A stretch of DNA of 9,837 nucleotides from Alphaproteobacteria bacterium (GCA_005883115.1 VAZQ01000261.1:448-10284), one strand, 5' to 3'. Positions 1-6,803 are shown, counted from the first letter of the stretch. The notes: generated from the letters alone by a model not told the origin. Program-made: numbers and translations.

Positions 1-330
1 CATCCCAAGCTTGGCCAAAGGATTGATGTCGGCCGCGTAGATCCATCGCGCGCCGCGATCATAGGCCACGCCGAAAATCTTGGTATCGGTGACGCAGCGC
101 CCGCCGATCTCGTCGGCCGCCTCCAACACGACAAATCGTTTGCCCGCCGCCGCAAGTCGCCGCCCGGCGGCGATGCCCGCGGCACCGGCACCCACTACGA
201 CGGCATCGACCCAGCCGGAACGCGGTAGGTCGGGGACCGGCGCCGGACGCGGCGGGGCTCCAAGGGCGGGTCCGGCGACCAGCGCCGCGCCCGAGGAGGC
301 AAGGAACAGTCGCCGGCTCAAAATCCTCAT
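1..330 (-). CDS. FAD-dependent oxidoreductase (flavin amine oxidase-like), Tat-exported, 3' end cut by window
   Basis: This is the first 110 residues of a flavoprotein read from ATG at 330; the frame is still open at base 1, so the catalytic part lies outside the window. The N-terminus carries a Tat-type signal, S5-R-R-L-F-L-A followed by a small, hydrophobic Ala/Gly/Val stretch to about residue 24, so the protein is probably exported already folded with its cofactor. Residues 41-79 form a Rossmann FAD-binding fold: VVVGAGAAG (Gly47, Gly49, Gly52), the acidic end of strand 2 (VLEA, Glu70) and the GGRC segment typical of amine oxidase/phytoene desaturase-type flavoproteins. DRGARWIY near residues 91-98 fits the same family. 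The substrate cannot be told from this portion. No strong Shine-Dalgarno precedes the start. It diverges from the EI24 gene across 128 bp. Confidence 0.85.
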   Translation of the reverse strand, partial: MRILSRRLFLASSGAALVAGPALGAPPRPAPVPDLPRSGWVDAVVVGAGAAGIAAGRRLAAAGKRFVVLEAADEIGGRCVTDTKIFGVAYDRGARWIYAADINPLAKLGM

Positions 331-443
331 GGGGCTGTCTAGGTGTTGCGTCTTGCAAGATCTACCATGGAAGGCGTGCTGCGCACGCGTGAAATCTTCT
401 TCATCATTCCAGTGCTTGCGCTATCGCGACGGCTATTCTCGTT

Positions 444-450
444 CAGGAGG
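444..450 (+). promoter_or_regulatory. Ribosome binding site deciding the EI24 gene start
   Basis: CAGGAGG lies 8 nt before the ATG at 459. This near-perfect Shine-Dalgarno with good spacing favours the 459 start over the in-frame ATGs at 513 and 522, which have only AAAGG-type sequences upstream. Confidence 0.7.
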
Positions 451-458
451 CGAGTCCG

Positions 459-1235
459 ATGGCCGGCTCGGTTCCGGGCGGCCGCGCCAGCCCGGCGCAG
501 CCGAAAGAAAGGATGCCGGCGATGATCAATGCGGCCATCAAAGCGCTCGCCCAAATGTTCTCGCCGCCGTTCCGGTGGGTGCTGTTGAAATCCGCAGGCC
601 TTGCGCTCGCAGTGATCGTGCTTCTCGCCATTGCCCTTCATCGCTTGCTCGTCTGGCTAGCAAGTGCCGGCGCCAATTGGGCGGAGGAGATGTTCGGTAT
701 CAGCGCACCAGCACCGATCTCGATCCTCATCTGGGTTATTTCTATTGCGGCTGGCCTCGGCGTCATCGTCGGATCCGTGTTCTTGATGCCGGCGGTTACT
801 GCGCTGGTCGGCAGCTTCTTTGTCGACGACATCGCGCTCGAGGTGGAACGCACTCACTATCCCGCGGATCTGGGCATACCGCTGCCGCTGTTACGCGCCC
901 TCGTCGAAGGCGTGAAAACGGCTTTGCTCGCGATCGTGGTCTATCTGATCGCTATCCCATTCCTGCTTTTCGCTGGTGCGGGCGCGCTCATTTTTTTTCT
1001 GGCCAGCGCCTATCTGCTGGGCCGCGAATATTTCGAGTTGGCAGCGATGCGTCATCAGCCAATAACGGAGGCCAAACGACTGCGTCAAACCCACCAGAGC
1101 ACGGTGTTTCTCGCCGGCACCTTGATCGCGGTTTTTGTATCGATCCCAATCGTCAATCTAGCCACGCCACTATTCGCTATGGCTCTGATGGTGCATGTCC
1201 ATCATCGCATCCGCACGACCCATGCAAGACGCTAG
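459..1235 (+). CDS. EI24 domain-containing (CysZ-like) integral membrane protein
   Basis: This 258-residue inner-membrane protein resembles the EI24/CysZ family, whose best-known bacterial member is the sulfate transporter CysZ; alphaproteobacterial copies are often labelled sulfate transporter family protein. Hydrophobic segments lie at about residues 42-66, 86-112, 152-183 and 216-246. Family-like features are the amphipathic stretch after helix 2 (SFFVDDIALEVE), the conserved GREYFELAAMRH at about 188-199 following helix 3, and the last helix containing IPIVNLATPLFA. The C-terminus is basic. The start at 459 is chosen for its strong Shine-Dalgarno; starting at 522 would drop 21 poorly conserved-looking residues. 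No cysteine-biosynthesis gene is nearby, so a sulfate role is family inference only. The gene converges on DUF4403 with a 73-bp gap. Confidence 0.85.
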   Translation: MAGSVPGGRASPAQPKERMPAMINAAIKALAQMFSPPFRWVLLKSAGLALAVIVLLAIALHRLLVWLASAGANWAEEMFGISAPAPISILIWVISIAAGLGVIVGSVFLMPAVTALVGSFFVDDIALEVERTHYPADLGIPLPLLRALVEGVKTALLAIVVYLIAIPFLLFAGAGALIFFLASAYLLGREYFELAAMRHQPITEAKRLRQTHQSTVFLAGTLIAVFVSIPIVNLATPLFAMALMVHVHHRIRTTHARR

Positions 1236-1246
1236 AACCAAGAAGC

Positions 1247-1275
1247 TAGAACGCACCTGCAGGGTTCGCGTTCTA
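1247..1275. terminator. Possible bidirectional terminator hairpin between convergent genes
   Basis: TAGAACGC (1247-1254) and GCGTTCTA (1268-1275) are perfect 8-bp inverted repeats around a 13-nt loop. ACC and GGT inside the loop could extend the stem past a small bulge. The hairpin lies between the stop codons of EI24 (1235) and DUF4403 (1309). Neither side has a real T-tract, so it is at best a weak intrinsic terminator, or an RNA 3'-end stabiliser. Confidence 0.4.
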
Positions 1276-1308
1276 AAGGCACGGTTCCTTGTCGGCTGAA
1301 ACCTCTCT

Positions 1309-2862
1309 TCAATCTGGCAGCTTCGTCACGGCGACGCGCACTGTACCATCGACCTCCGCAACGACGCGCAGCGTCTTTGCGTCGAATTCGATCCCGACGA
1401 GGCGCAGACCAGTGACGGCGGCGTCCACGCGAACGCCGTCCGTACTTTTGCGAAAATCGGCGATCGCTGCATCGATGCTGTTGCGAGCGTTGGACGCGAG
1501 CGGCACCAGATCGACCACCGCGTTCTCCGCCAACGTGCGTTCCAAATAGGGAACTGCGGCTTGCGCGGCGATGCCCAGCAACCCGAAGGCTGCCTCGGAT
1601 TCAACGTCAAGAGCGATATCGGTTAGGCGCAGAACCTGATGGGTGGAATCGAGCACCGGGCGGCCCCATACGTGGACAGTTGCCTCGGCGCCAAGGCCCA
1701 GCCAGCTCTTGTTCTCATTGGCTTTGACACGCAGCGAGAGTAGCAACCGGTCACCAGAAGCCGCCAAGTTGACACTGCGGATGGTGGCGGTGAACGCGCT
1801 ACTCTTATCATCGGGGAAGCTCTTTCCCTTGAGTTGCGCCTCGAGCAGCCGATTGACGTCGGTAAACGGAATGTCGACGGGCACTGCGATGTTGACCCGG
1901 CCCTGTTCAATCTGCGGCACGACCTCCAGCTGAGCCGGGAACGGGCAATCAGGCTTGGTCTCCGTGGGCACGATCCGCGTCTGCGCCTCCACGCCGATCG
2001 TCAGCGTGAGCGCGGCGGTGTCGATATGCGGCTGTGCAGCAAAGGCTCGCGTGGGGCGAAGTTCCAGCCACAGATTGGGCATGCCGGCGGCCGCCGCGCC
2101 GAGCGAGATCGAGCGGCACATCTTCGCCCATTCTTGCCGTGCCGCGAGCTCAAGGAGGGGATCGTCGCGCAGGCGCGCCTGCAGCGCAGTCACTTGTTCA
2201 TTGATCGCGCGATCGAGAAACGGCTTGATCTCGTTCGATACGCTCAGCCGCACGCCCATAATGGCCAAAGAGGCATCCGCGAGCGCGACCTGAGGTGTCA
2301 GATTGGGCTCGATCCGCCAGGCCGGCAAAATCGACGGATGCGACGTCAGCGTGACGTCGCCGCGAATGTCGGCACGTTGATCGAGCGTTTTTCCCTGCAG
2401 GTTCTGAATCCCTTGTCCAAGACGACCACCAAGCAGGTCTCCAATCGCACCAGCCAGATTGCCCGCCTCGCCGGAAACTTGCCCCCTCGCGCGCAGGATT
2501 CCGGAAAGCGTAGTTGACACGACCAGCGCATCTCCCCGGCCTGTGACTGCCAGAGGGCCACGTGCGACTGTCCAGTCGAGCTCGGCATTGGATAGCAATT
2601 GCGGGACAGGGTTATCGCGCTTGCCCGCAAGATTGCGCGGTGCTGCCCGCTCGAGCGCAGTATGGATCGCCGGGAGCGCGATCACTGCGGGCGTCACGAT
2701 CACCGACTTTCGGGTGGCCGGCGTCAACGGCTGGATCTCGACCAGCGCCGGCCGCCGGTCCTTGGGGCCGGGCCAAAGCACGTCCAAGGCCCAAAGCGCA
2801 GCGCCGAATGAGACGATGGCGATCAGGAGACCGATAGCAATCTTGCCCCACGGTAGAGGCAT
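1309..2862 (-). CDS. DUF4403 family protein, membrane-anchored
   Basis: This 517-residue protein resembles DUF4403, a family of unknown function found in many Gram-negative bacteria. The N-terminus has one hydrophobic segment (about residues 7-29, KIAIGLLIAIVSFGAALWAL) preceded by Lys7, which suggests a signal anchor with the rest in the periplasm. The remainder is soluble and beta-rich, with many alternating hydrophobic stretches. Recognisable family-like parts are the early SVIVTPAVIALPAIHTALE segment, the WRIEPNLTPQVALADASL region and the C-terminal part beginning near VHVWGRPVLD. The start at 2862 is supported by GGAGGA (2873-2878) 10 nt upstream. The gene lies 83 bp downstream of nth on the same strand with no obvious terminator between them, so read-through from nth is likely. 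A role in lipid or envelope binding would be conjecture. Confidence 0.8.
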   Translation of the reverse strand: MPLPWGKIAIGLLIAIVSFGAALWALDVLWPGPKDRRPALVEIQPLTPATRKSVIVTPAVIALPAIHTALERAAPRNLAGKRDNPVPQLLSNAELDWTVARGPLAVTGRGDALVVSTTLSGILRARGQVSGEAGNLAGAIGDLLGGRLGQGIQNLQGKTLDQRADIRGDVTLTSHPSILPAWRIEPNLTPQVALADASLAIMGVRLSVSNEIKPFLDRAINEQVTALQARLRDDPLLELAARQEWAKMCRSISLGAAAAGMPNLWLELRPTRAFAAQPHIDTAALTLTIGVEAQTRIVPTETKPDCPFPAQLEVVPQIEQGRVNIAVPVDIPFTDVNRLLEAQLKGKSFPDDKSSAFTATIRSVNLAASGDRLLLSLRVKANENKSWLGLGAEATVHVWGRPVLDSTHQVLRLTDIALDVESEAAFGLLGIAAQAAVPYLERTLAENAVVDLVPLASNARNSIDAAIADFRKSTDGVRVDAAVTGLRLVGIEFDAKTLRVVAEVDGTVRVAVTKLPD

Positions 2863-2945
2863 GCAGGCGACTTCCTCCGAATCCAGGTCAACGCCCCAGT
2901 TTCGGCACCGATCGTGGTGTCAGCAAGGCGGCGGCATAACAGTGG

Positions 2946-3764
2946 TCAGCGCTCCGCTGAGCGATGATGGACTACTGTTTTCGCTGGCCATTTACATAGA
3001 TCGGCGATCAGGCACTTCTCACAGAGGGGCCGACGCGCCACGCACACGTAGCGTCCGTGCAAAATGAGCCAGTGATGGGCATGACGTATGTATTCTGCAG
3101 GTATCACGCGATCGAGCTTGGTCTCGACCTCGAGGGGCGTCTTGCCGGTTGCCATACCGGTCCGATTGCCGACACGGAAGATGTGCGTGTCGACGGCGAT
3201 AGTCGCCTGACCAAATGCAACGTTGAGCACGACGTTTGCCGTTTTGCGGCCGACGCCGGGCAGGGCCTCCAGGGTCTCGCGCGTGCGCGGAACCTGACCG
3301 CCGTGCTCCTCCACGATTTTCTTCGACAGTCCGACGAGATTCTTTGCTTTGGTACGGTAGAGGCCGATCGTCTTGATCAGCTGCTGCACGCGTTGCTCGC
3401 CGAGTGCAGCCATTTTTTCCGGTGTGTCCGCCACGGCGAACAAAGCGGGCGTCGCCTTGTTGACTCCGGCATCGGTTGCCTGCGCTGAGAGTACGACAGC
3501 GACGAGCAGCGTGAACGGGTTGATGTGCTCGAGTTCCCCCTTGGGCTCCGGGCGGGCCGCTTTGAAGCGGCGGAACGCTTCCTCGATCTCGGCGGCTGTC
3601 CATTGCGGCAGCGCTCCGGCAGCCGCGGCGTGATCGGCCGCCGAGCGCGCGGCTGGGCTTTTGAGCTCAGCCGCCGCGCGCGTGCGGCGAAGAGTCTGCG
3701 CCGTTCGTCGCGGTGCCTTACGGGCGCTTCTGCGCGTCGCCCTGCGAGATGTCTTGCGAGCCAT
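2946..3764 (-). CDS. nth: Endonuclease III (DNA glycosylase/AP lyase)
   Basis: This base-excision-repair enzyme removes oxidised pyrimidines and cleaves the abasic site by beta-elimination. The 272-residue product has the HhH-GPD core from about residue 55: the helix-hairpin-helix LPGVGRKTA with the catalytic lysine Lys174, the catalytic aspartate Asp192 in VDTHIFRVGNR, and a C-terminal [4Fe-4S] motif C-x6-C-x2-C-x5-C (Cys241, 248, 251, 257). E. coli Nth has 211 residues; the excess here is an N-terminal tail of about 50 residues, very rich in Arg, Lys and Ala. The frame stays open for a further 125 codons upstream, but that part lies antisense to DUF2244, so the ATG at 3764 is used. No good Shine-Dalgarno precedes it. 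A TTGTCG-N17-TATACC promoter ends 6 nt before the ATG, suggesting a leaderless mRNA. DUF4403 follows on the same strand. Confidence 0.95.
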   Translation of the reverse strand: MARKTSRRATRRSARKAPRRTAQTLRRTRAAAELKSPAARSAADHAAAAGALPQWTAAEIEEAFRRFKAARPEPKGELEHINPFTLLVAVVLSAQATDAGVNKATPALFAVADTPEKMAALGEQRVQQLIKTIGLYRTKAKNLVGLSKKIVEEHGGQVPRTRETLEALPGVGRKTANVVLNVAFGQATIAVDTHIFRVGNRTGMATGKTPLEVETKLDRVIPAEYIRHAHHWLILHGRYVCVARRPLCEKCLIADLCKWPAKTVVHHRSAER

Positions 3765-3770
3765 GCTTCC

Positions 3771-3799
3771 GGTATACTGAGCCCTATGACAGCCGACAA
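3771..3799 (-). promoter_or_regulatory. Candidate nth promoter; its -10 overlaps a candidate DUF2244 -10
   Basis: On the minus strand, TTGTCG (3799-3794) and TATACC (3776-3771) are separated by exactly 17 nt and match 4 of 6 bases each of the sigma70-type consensus. The -10 ends 6 nt before the nth ATG. The core GTATAC (3772-3777) is palindromic, so the plus strand reads TATACT (3773-3778), 7 nt before the DUF2244 ATG at 3786. No convincing plus-strand -35 is visible; the nearest TTGCGA has only a 13-nt spacer. Confidence 0.4.
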
Positions 3800-4298
3800 C
3801 GATCCCACGCCAGAACCTGCGATCTTTTCGGCAGTGCTCACCCCCCATCGTTCGCTCAGCCGCAACGGCTTTTTGGCATTGATGCTGGTGACGGGCGGGA
3901 TAAGCCTGGTGACCGGGACGACCTTTCTCCTCGCCGGCGCTTGGCCGGTGTTCGGTTTTTGCGGGCTCGACGTTCTGCTGCTCTACTGGGCACTTCAGCT
4001 CAGCTATCGGCGCGCCAAAGCTTACGAGCAGGTCACCGTCACCTCCTGCGAGCTCACCGTGCGTCAGGTGAACCACCGCGGCCGTATGAAGGAATGGACG
4101 CTCAACCCGCTCTGGGTCCGGCTCGATCGCGTCGTCCATGCAGAGTTCGGCATCGAACGGTTGTTCCTCGTCTCGCGCGGGCAGCGGCTCGCGATTGCCG
4201 GCTTTCTGGGCCCGCAGGAGAAAGAAAGCTTCGCGCTCGCGCTATCGGCAGCGCTCGGCGAAGCCAAGCGAGGGCCGACCCGAACGGTTTTTGGTTAG
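3786..4298 (+). CDS. DUF2244 domain-containing membrane protein
   Basis: This 170-residue protein resembles DUF2244, an alphaproteobacterial family of unknown function. A short acidic/Pro N-terminus with a family-like AVLTPHRSLSRNGF is followed by two adjacent hydrophobic helices (about residues 28-50 and 53-72) forming a membrane hairpin. A cytoplasmic-looking domain of about 95 residues follows, with the typical order YRRAKAYEQV, RMKEWTLNPLWVRLD, LFLVSRGQRLAIAGFLGP and a final helix ESFALALSAAL. Longer in-frame starts exist upstream, but they overlap nth, which begins 21 bp away on the other strand. No Shine-Dalgarno precedes the ATG; a TATACT 7 nt upstream suggests leaderless translation. 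It lies between nth and the HTH-MGMT gene, which it precedes by 57 nt on the same strand, so co-transcription with a repair gene is plausible. Its job is not known. Confidence 0.85.
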   Translation: MTADNDPTPEPAIFSAVLTPHRSLSRNGFLALMLVTGGISLVTGTTFLLAGAWPVFGFCGLDVLLLYWALQLSYRRAKAYEQVTVTSCELTVRQVNHRGRMKEWTLNPLWVRLDRVVHAEFGIERLFLVSRGQRLAIAGFLGPQEKESFALALSAALGEAKRGPTRTVFG

Positions 4299-4311
4299 GC
4301 ATTTCAGAAAT

Positions 4312-4333
4312 CGGGTGGGCGAACCCTCACCCG
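4312..4333 (+). other. Small inverted repeat between DUF2244 and the HTH-MGMT gene
   Basis: CGGGTG (4312-4317) and CACCCG (4328-4333) form a perfect 6-bp stem with a 10-nt loop in the 57-nt gap after the DUF2244 stop. There is no T-tract. It could attenuate read-through into the next gene or be chance in GC-rich DNA. Confidence 0.25.
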
Positions 4334-4355
4334 CGGCTTAGATAGCCAGCAAACG

Positions 4356-5249
4356 ATGGACGCGAGCATGCTCTCTCTCGATGGGGCTTGCGACCCTGAG
4401 CCGCTCAGCCGCGCCGCCGCCGACTACGCAGTCGTGCGCCGGGCCATCGCGTTTGTCTCGGAGCGCTGGCGCAGGCAGCCGGAGATCGACGCAATCGCGG
4501 CGGCGGCAGGAGTAAGCGCCAGCGAGCTGCATCATCTGTTCCGTCGCTGGGCCGCAATTACGCCCAAAGCTTTCCTGCAGGCGCTCACGCTCGAGCACGC
4601 ACGCCGACTGTTGCGAGATTCGGCAAGTGTGCTCGACGCCGCATTCGAGGTCGGCCTGTCAAGCCCGGGCCGGCTGCACGATCTCTTCGTTACGCACGAG
4701 GCGATGTCACCTGGGGAATGGAAATCGGGTGGCGACGGGCTCACCATGTCCTATGGCTTTCATCCCTCCCCGTTCGGCACCGCGCTGGTCATGATGACCA
4801 GCCGAGGACTTGCGGGCCTCGCATTCGCCGATCCCGGCGAGGAAGGGGCGGCGCTGAGTGATATGAAGCGCCGCTGGCCGAAGGCGAACGCCATTGAAGA
4901 CTTCGCGCGCACCGCGCCACTGGCGCGCAGGATCTTCGATACGGACCTGTGGCGGGCCGAGCGGCCGTTACGCGTGGTGCTCATCGGCACCGATTTCGAG
5001 GTGCGGGTGTGGGAAACCTTGCTCGAAATTCCAATGGGCCGCGCGACGACGTATTCAGACATCGCGATCAAGATTGGCGCAACAAAAGCCGCGCGCGCCG
5101 TGGGCGCCGCCGTCGGCAAAAACCCGCTCTCGTTCGTCGTGCCATGCCATCGCGTGCTGGGTAAGAGCGGCGAGCTCACAGGCTATCATTGGGGACTCAC
5201 GCGCAAACGCGCGATGTTGGGCTGGGAGGCCGGAAGAGTCGCAACTTGA
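4356..5249 (+). CDS. AraC-type HTH / methylated-DNA-[protein]-cysteine S-methyltransferase fusion (Ada-like, lacking the N-Ada zinc domain)
   Basis: This 297-residue protein probably repairs O6-alkylguanine by irreversible transfer of the alkyl group to its own cysteine, and may also bind DNA as a regulator. Residues about 24-122 form an AraC-type double helix-turn-helix (IDAIAAAAGVSASELHHLFRR, then VLDAAFEVGLSSPGRLHDLF). Residues about 130-293 form the methyltransferase: MGRATTYSDIA (Tyr233), AARAVGAAVGKNP (arginine finger Arg247, Asn256) and the active-site PCHRV with Cys264, followed by LTGYHWGLTRKR. Unlike E. coli Ada (354 residues), the N-terminal zinc domain that senses methylphosphotriesters is absent, so classical Ada autoactivation cannot operate here. 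The start is uncertain: neither ATG 4356 nor ATG 4368 has a strong Shine-Dalgarno. It lies 57 nt after DUF2244, probably in the same transcript, and close to nth. Confidence 0.93.
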   Translation: MDASMLSLDGACDPEPLSRAAADYAVVRRAIAFVSERWRRQPEIDAIAAAAGVSASELHHLFRRWAAITPKAFLQALTLEHARRLLRDSASVLDAAFEVGLSSPGRLHDLFVTHEAMSPGEWKSGGDGLTMSYGFHPSPFGTALVMMTSRGLAGLAFADPGEEGAALSDMKRRWPKANAIEDFARTAPLARRIFDTDLWRAERPLRVVLIGTDFEVRVWETLLEIPMGRATTYSDIAIKIGATKAARAVGAAVGKNPLSFVVPCHRVLGKSGELTGYHWGLTRKRAMLGWEAGRVAT

Positions 5250-5275
5250 TCTTTACGAGCCGACGGCCGGCCCTT

Positions 5276-5288
5276 GCCGCTTGGCGGC
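5276..5288. terminator. Weak hairpin between convergent genes
   Basis: GCCGC (5276-5280), TTG, GCGGC (5284-5288) form a perfect 5-bp stem touching the stop codon of the deacetylase gene and 26 nt past the stop of the MGMT gene. There is no T-tract, so termination is only a possibility. Confidence 0.25.
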
Positions 5289-6391
5289 TAGCGCAACACT
5301 TGCGCGACGTTCAACGTTGGAATCGCTACGTGCGCAAAATCACCTCTGCGAAAGGCAGCAAGCGTGTTCGCGTTCTGCTGATCCATGAAGTCGGCGAGCT
5401 TGGCGTAAGTGACGCACCGTACTTCCGGCAGGCCGCAAACCGCGCGCGCAAACGACTTCAGCGCCTCGTTGTAGGCGCCGCCTCCGTAATTCATAAAATG
5501 GTGGCCGATGTGGAGCGGCGCCCGGTTTCCAGCATAATTGCTTTTGAAGTACTGGAGGTAGGTTTTTAGCGTTTGCTCGCGCGTCATGTCGTAACGGCGC
5601 GGATCATACGCGGCACGCGACTGGGCCACGAAGAAGTTATAATCCATCGACAGCGTGCCCCTGCCGGAACCTTGGATCCTCAACATGGCCAAGTTGAATC
5701 GCCACAGTCCATCGATCTTTTCCGGCCAGGCGTCGGCTTGGCCGACCCCGCTGGTGTCGTAACGGAAGCCGTGCGCCTTGAGCGCGCTGTATAGTGCTGC
5801 GCCTTTGGCGAGATAGGGCGCGCGAAAGCCGATCACATCCGTCACGGGAAATGCGAATTGCGAACCCGGCAGCCCATTGTTCGGCCCCACGTTCTTCAAG
5901 ATTTGTCCAAACGCGCGAAATTCCTTCTCCCAATCGACGGCCGACCAGGACGCGCCGTTGAAATGACCGACAGCGTGGGAGGCAATTTCGTGTCCGCTGC
6001 GGTAAAGTGCGTTCACGTACTCGACGCGTTTGCGAATCTGCTCGGGCGTGCCACCAAAGCTGATGCGGGAATAGCCTCGCCGCTGGTGTGGGCCTGCATA
6101 GATATTCCTGCTGCTGTCGGCGATGAAATTGCTGCCGCTGACAAAGAAAGTAAAGTGAACGCGCTCGCCATCCTTGTTCAATTCGGCAGCGAAGTCGGTG
6201 AGCTCTTGCCAGCGCTCGAGCTCAGTACAATTGTCGAAGGCCATGACAATGAACTGAGGCGGGCGATCGACCGCCGCCCGCCCCGGCGCAGGAGCGCCAA
6301 GAGCGACGAGCGTCGCCAATGCGGCGACGAGCTTTTGAGCGGTCAAGTTCAGCCCCCCCGACCGAAACCGACAGCGATGCAACGCAAGCAT
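5288..6391 (-). CDS. Exported polysaccharide deacetylase (NodB-homology/CE4 family)
   Basis: This 367-residue protein is a likely secreted or periplasmic CE4 esterase that would remove acetyl groups from N-acetylated sugars. From ATG 6391 it has a signal peptide: basic n-region, hydrophobic core LVAALATLVALGA, probable cleavage after GRAA (about residue 40). CE4 motifs follow in order: motif 1 AFDNC (Asp53, Asn54), motif 2 SHAVGHFNG (His139, His143), motif 3 GFRAPYL (Arg190), motif 4 FRYDTSG (Asp212) and motif 5 LHIGHHF (His294). Motif 1 usually reads FDD, and the second, metal-binding Asp is Asn here. Motif 2 lacks the usual Ser/Thr after its first His. Cysteines 319 and 326 may form a disulfide. 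The start is uncertain: a TTG at 6346, 6 nt after a run of seven G, would give a shorter n-region and 352 residues, while the open frame continues upstream to 6520. The natural substrate is not evident. Confidence 0.85.
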   Translation of the reverse strand: MLALHRCRFRSGGLNLTAQKLVAALATLVALGAPAPGRAAVDRPPQFIVMAFDNCTELERWQELTDFAAELNKDGERVHFTFFVSGSNFIADSSRNIYAGPHQRRGYSRISFGGTPEQIRKRVEYVNALYRSGHEIASHAVGHFNGASWSAVDWEKEFRAFGQILKNVGPNNGLPGSQFAFPVTDVIGFRAPYLAKGAALYSALKAHGFRYDTSGVGQADAWPEKIDGLWRFNLAMLRIQGSGRGTLSMDYNFFVAQSRAAYDPRRYDMTREQTLKTYLQYFKSNYAGNRAPLHIGHHFMNYGGGAYNEALKSFARAVCGLPEVRCVTYAKLADFMDQQNANTLAAFRRGDFAHVAIPTLNVAQVLR

Positions 6392-6803
6392 ATCCGATCG
6401 CGAAGTCGAATTGAGTGCCGGCGATAGCATTGCTCGCGCCAGCAAGCGAAAAATCGCTCGCTGTGACACGAAAAGCACGCTCTGCATCCTCAGGTGGTCG
6501 CACCGGTGGGATTTGGTCACTCCCCACGACTTCCGCGCTGATGGTCAGCATCAGTTCGCGCTAGGCGGGGTAGCGGGGCCTTATTGGCACAACGCTACCG
6601 GTATCGATGCATTCAACGTACCGTCGCTATTGGAGCCGAACCGGACACAGATCGAAGCGCCGCCGGGGTTTCAACTATTCGTTCAGGCGCGATGACGATA
6701 CGCTCAAACCGGGTCGACACCATTTCCGCTGCGTCCCGCGCTCATCACCAAGTGAGAGGTTCGCGCGGTTGCTCCTCGCCTTAGGAGCGAATAGGTATAA
6801 GAC
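6392..6803. other. 412-bp non-coding stretch with several inverted repeats
   Basis: I see no convincing gene between the deacetylase start and the DUF433 start; the short open frames here look like random GC-rich translations. The stretch holds four inverted repeats. They are 6441-6462 (9-bp stem with one G-U on the minus-strand RNA, 4-nt loop), 6538-6554 (CTGATG/CATCAG, 5-nt loop), 6569-6599 (GGTAGCG/CGCTACC, 17-nt loop with an inner GCC/GGC stem) and 6769-6790, just before DUF433. Promoters for both divergent genes must lie here, but no clear -35/-10 pair stands out. Confidence 0.5.
6769..6790 (+). promoter_or_regulatory. Inverted repeat just upstream of the DUF433 antitoxin, possible operator
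   Basis: GCTCCT (6771-6776) and AGGAGC (6783-6788) are perfect inverted repeats around 6 nt, extendable to 8 bp with T6769-A6790 and a T-G pair. The repeat ends 13 nt before the ATG at 6804. Antitoxins often bind such repeats to repress their own operon. Alternatively, the RNA hairpin would bury the AGGAG. The nearer AGG at 6793-6795 is better spaced as a ribosome binding site. Confidence 0.35.

Noticed and set aside
80..1249. 389-codon open frame on the plus strand
   Set aside because: It is antisense to the flavoprotein start and out of frame with the EI24 gene; the translation is Arg/Ser/Pro-rich with no recognisable domain.
1834..2517. 227-codon plus-strand frame opposite DUF4403
   Set aside because: Composition is that of an antisense shadow of a GC-rich gene, rich in Arg and His, with no family resemblance.
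3765..4139. 125-codon upstream extension of nth
   Set aside because: It lies wholly across the divergent DUF2244 gene and its gap, and resembles no part of endonuclease III.
6538..6599. Two inverted repeats, CTGATG/CATCAG and GGTAGCG/CGCTACC, as a possible small RNA
   Set aside because: Stems are short, there is no promoter or T-tract, and such repeats are expected by chance in 400 bp. Listed only in the description of the stretch.
6222..6695. Open frames around the deacetylase start (109 codons minus, 94 codons plus)
   Set aside because: Neither shows a domain; one overlaps the deacetylase signal peptide in another frame. Treated as non-coding.
6796..6801. TATAAG as a -10 box for DUF433
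   Set aside because: It ends 2 nt before the ATG, so transcription would start inside the gene; the nearest TTGCTC is 21 nt away.
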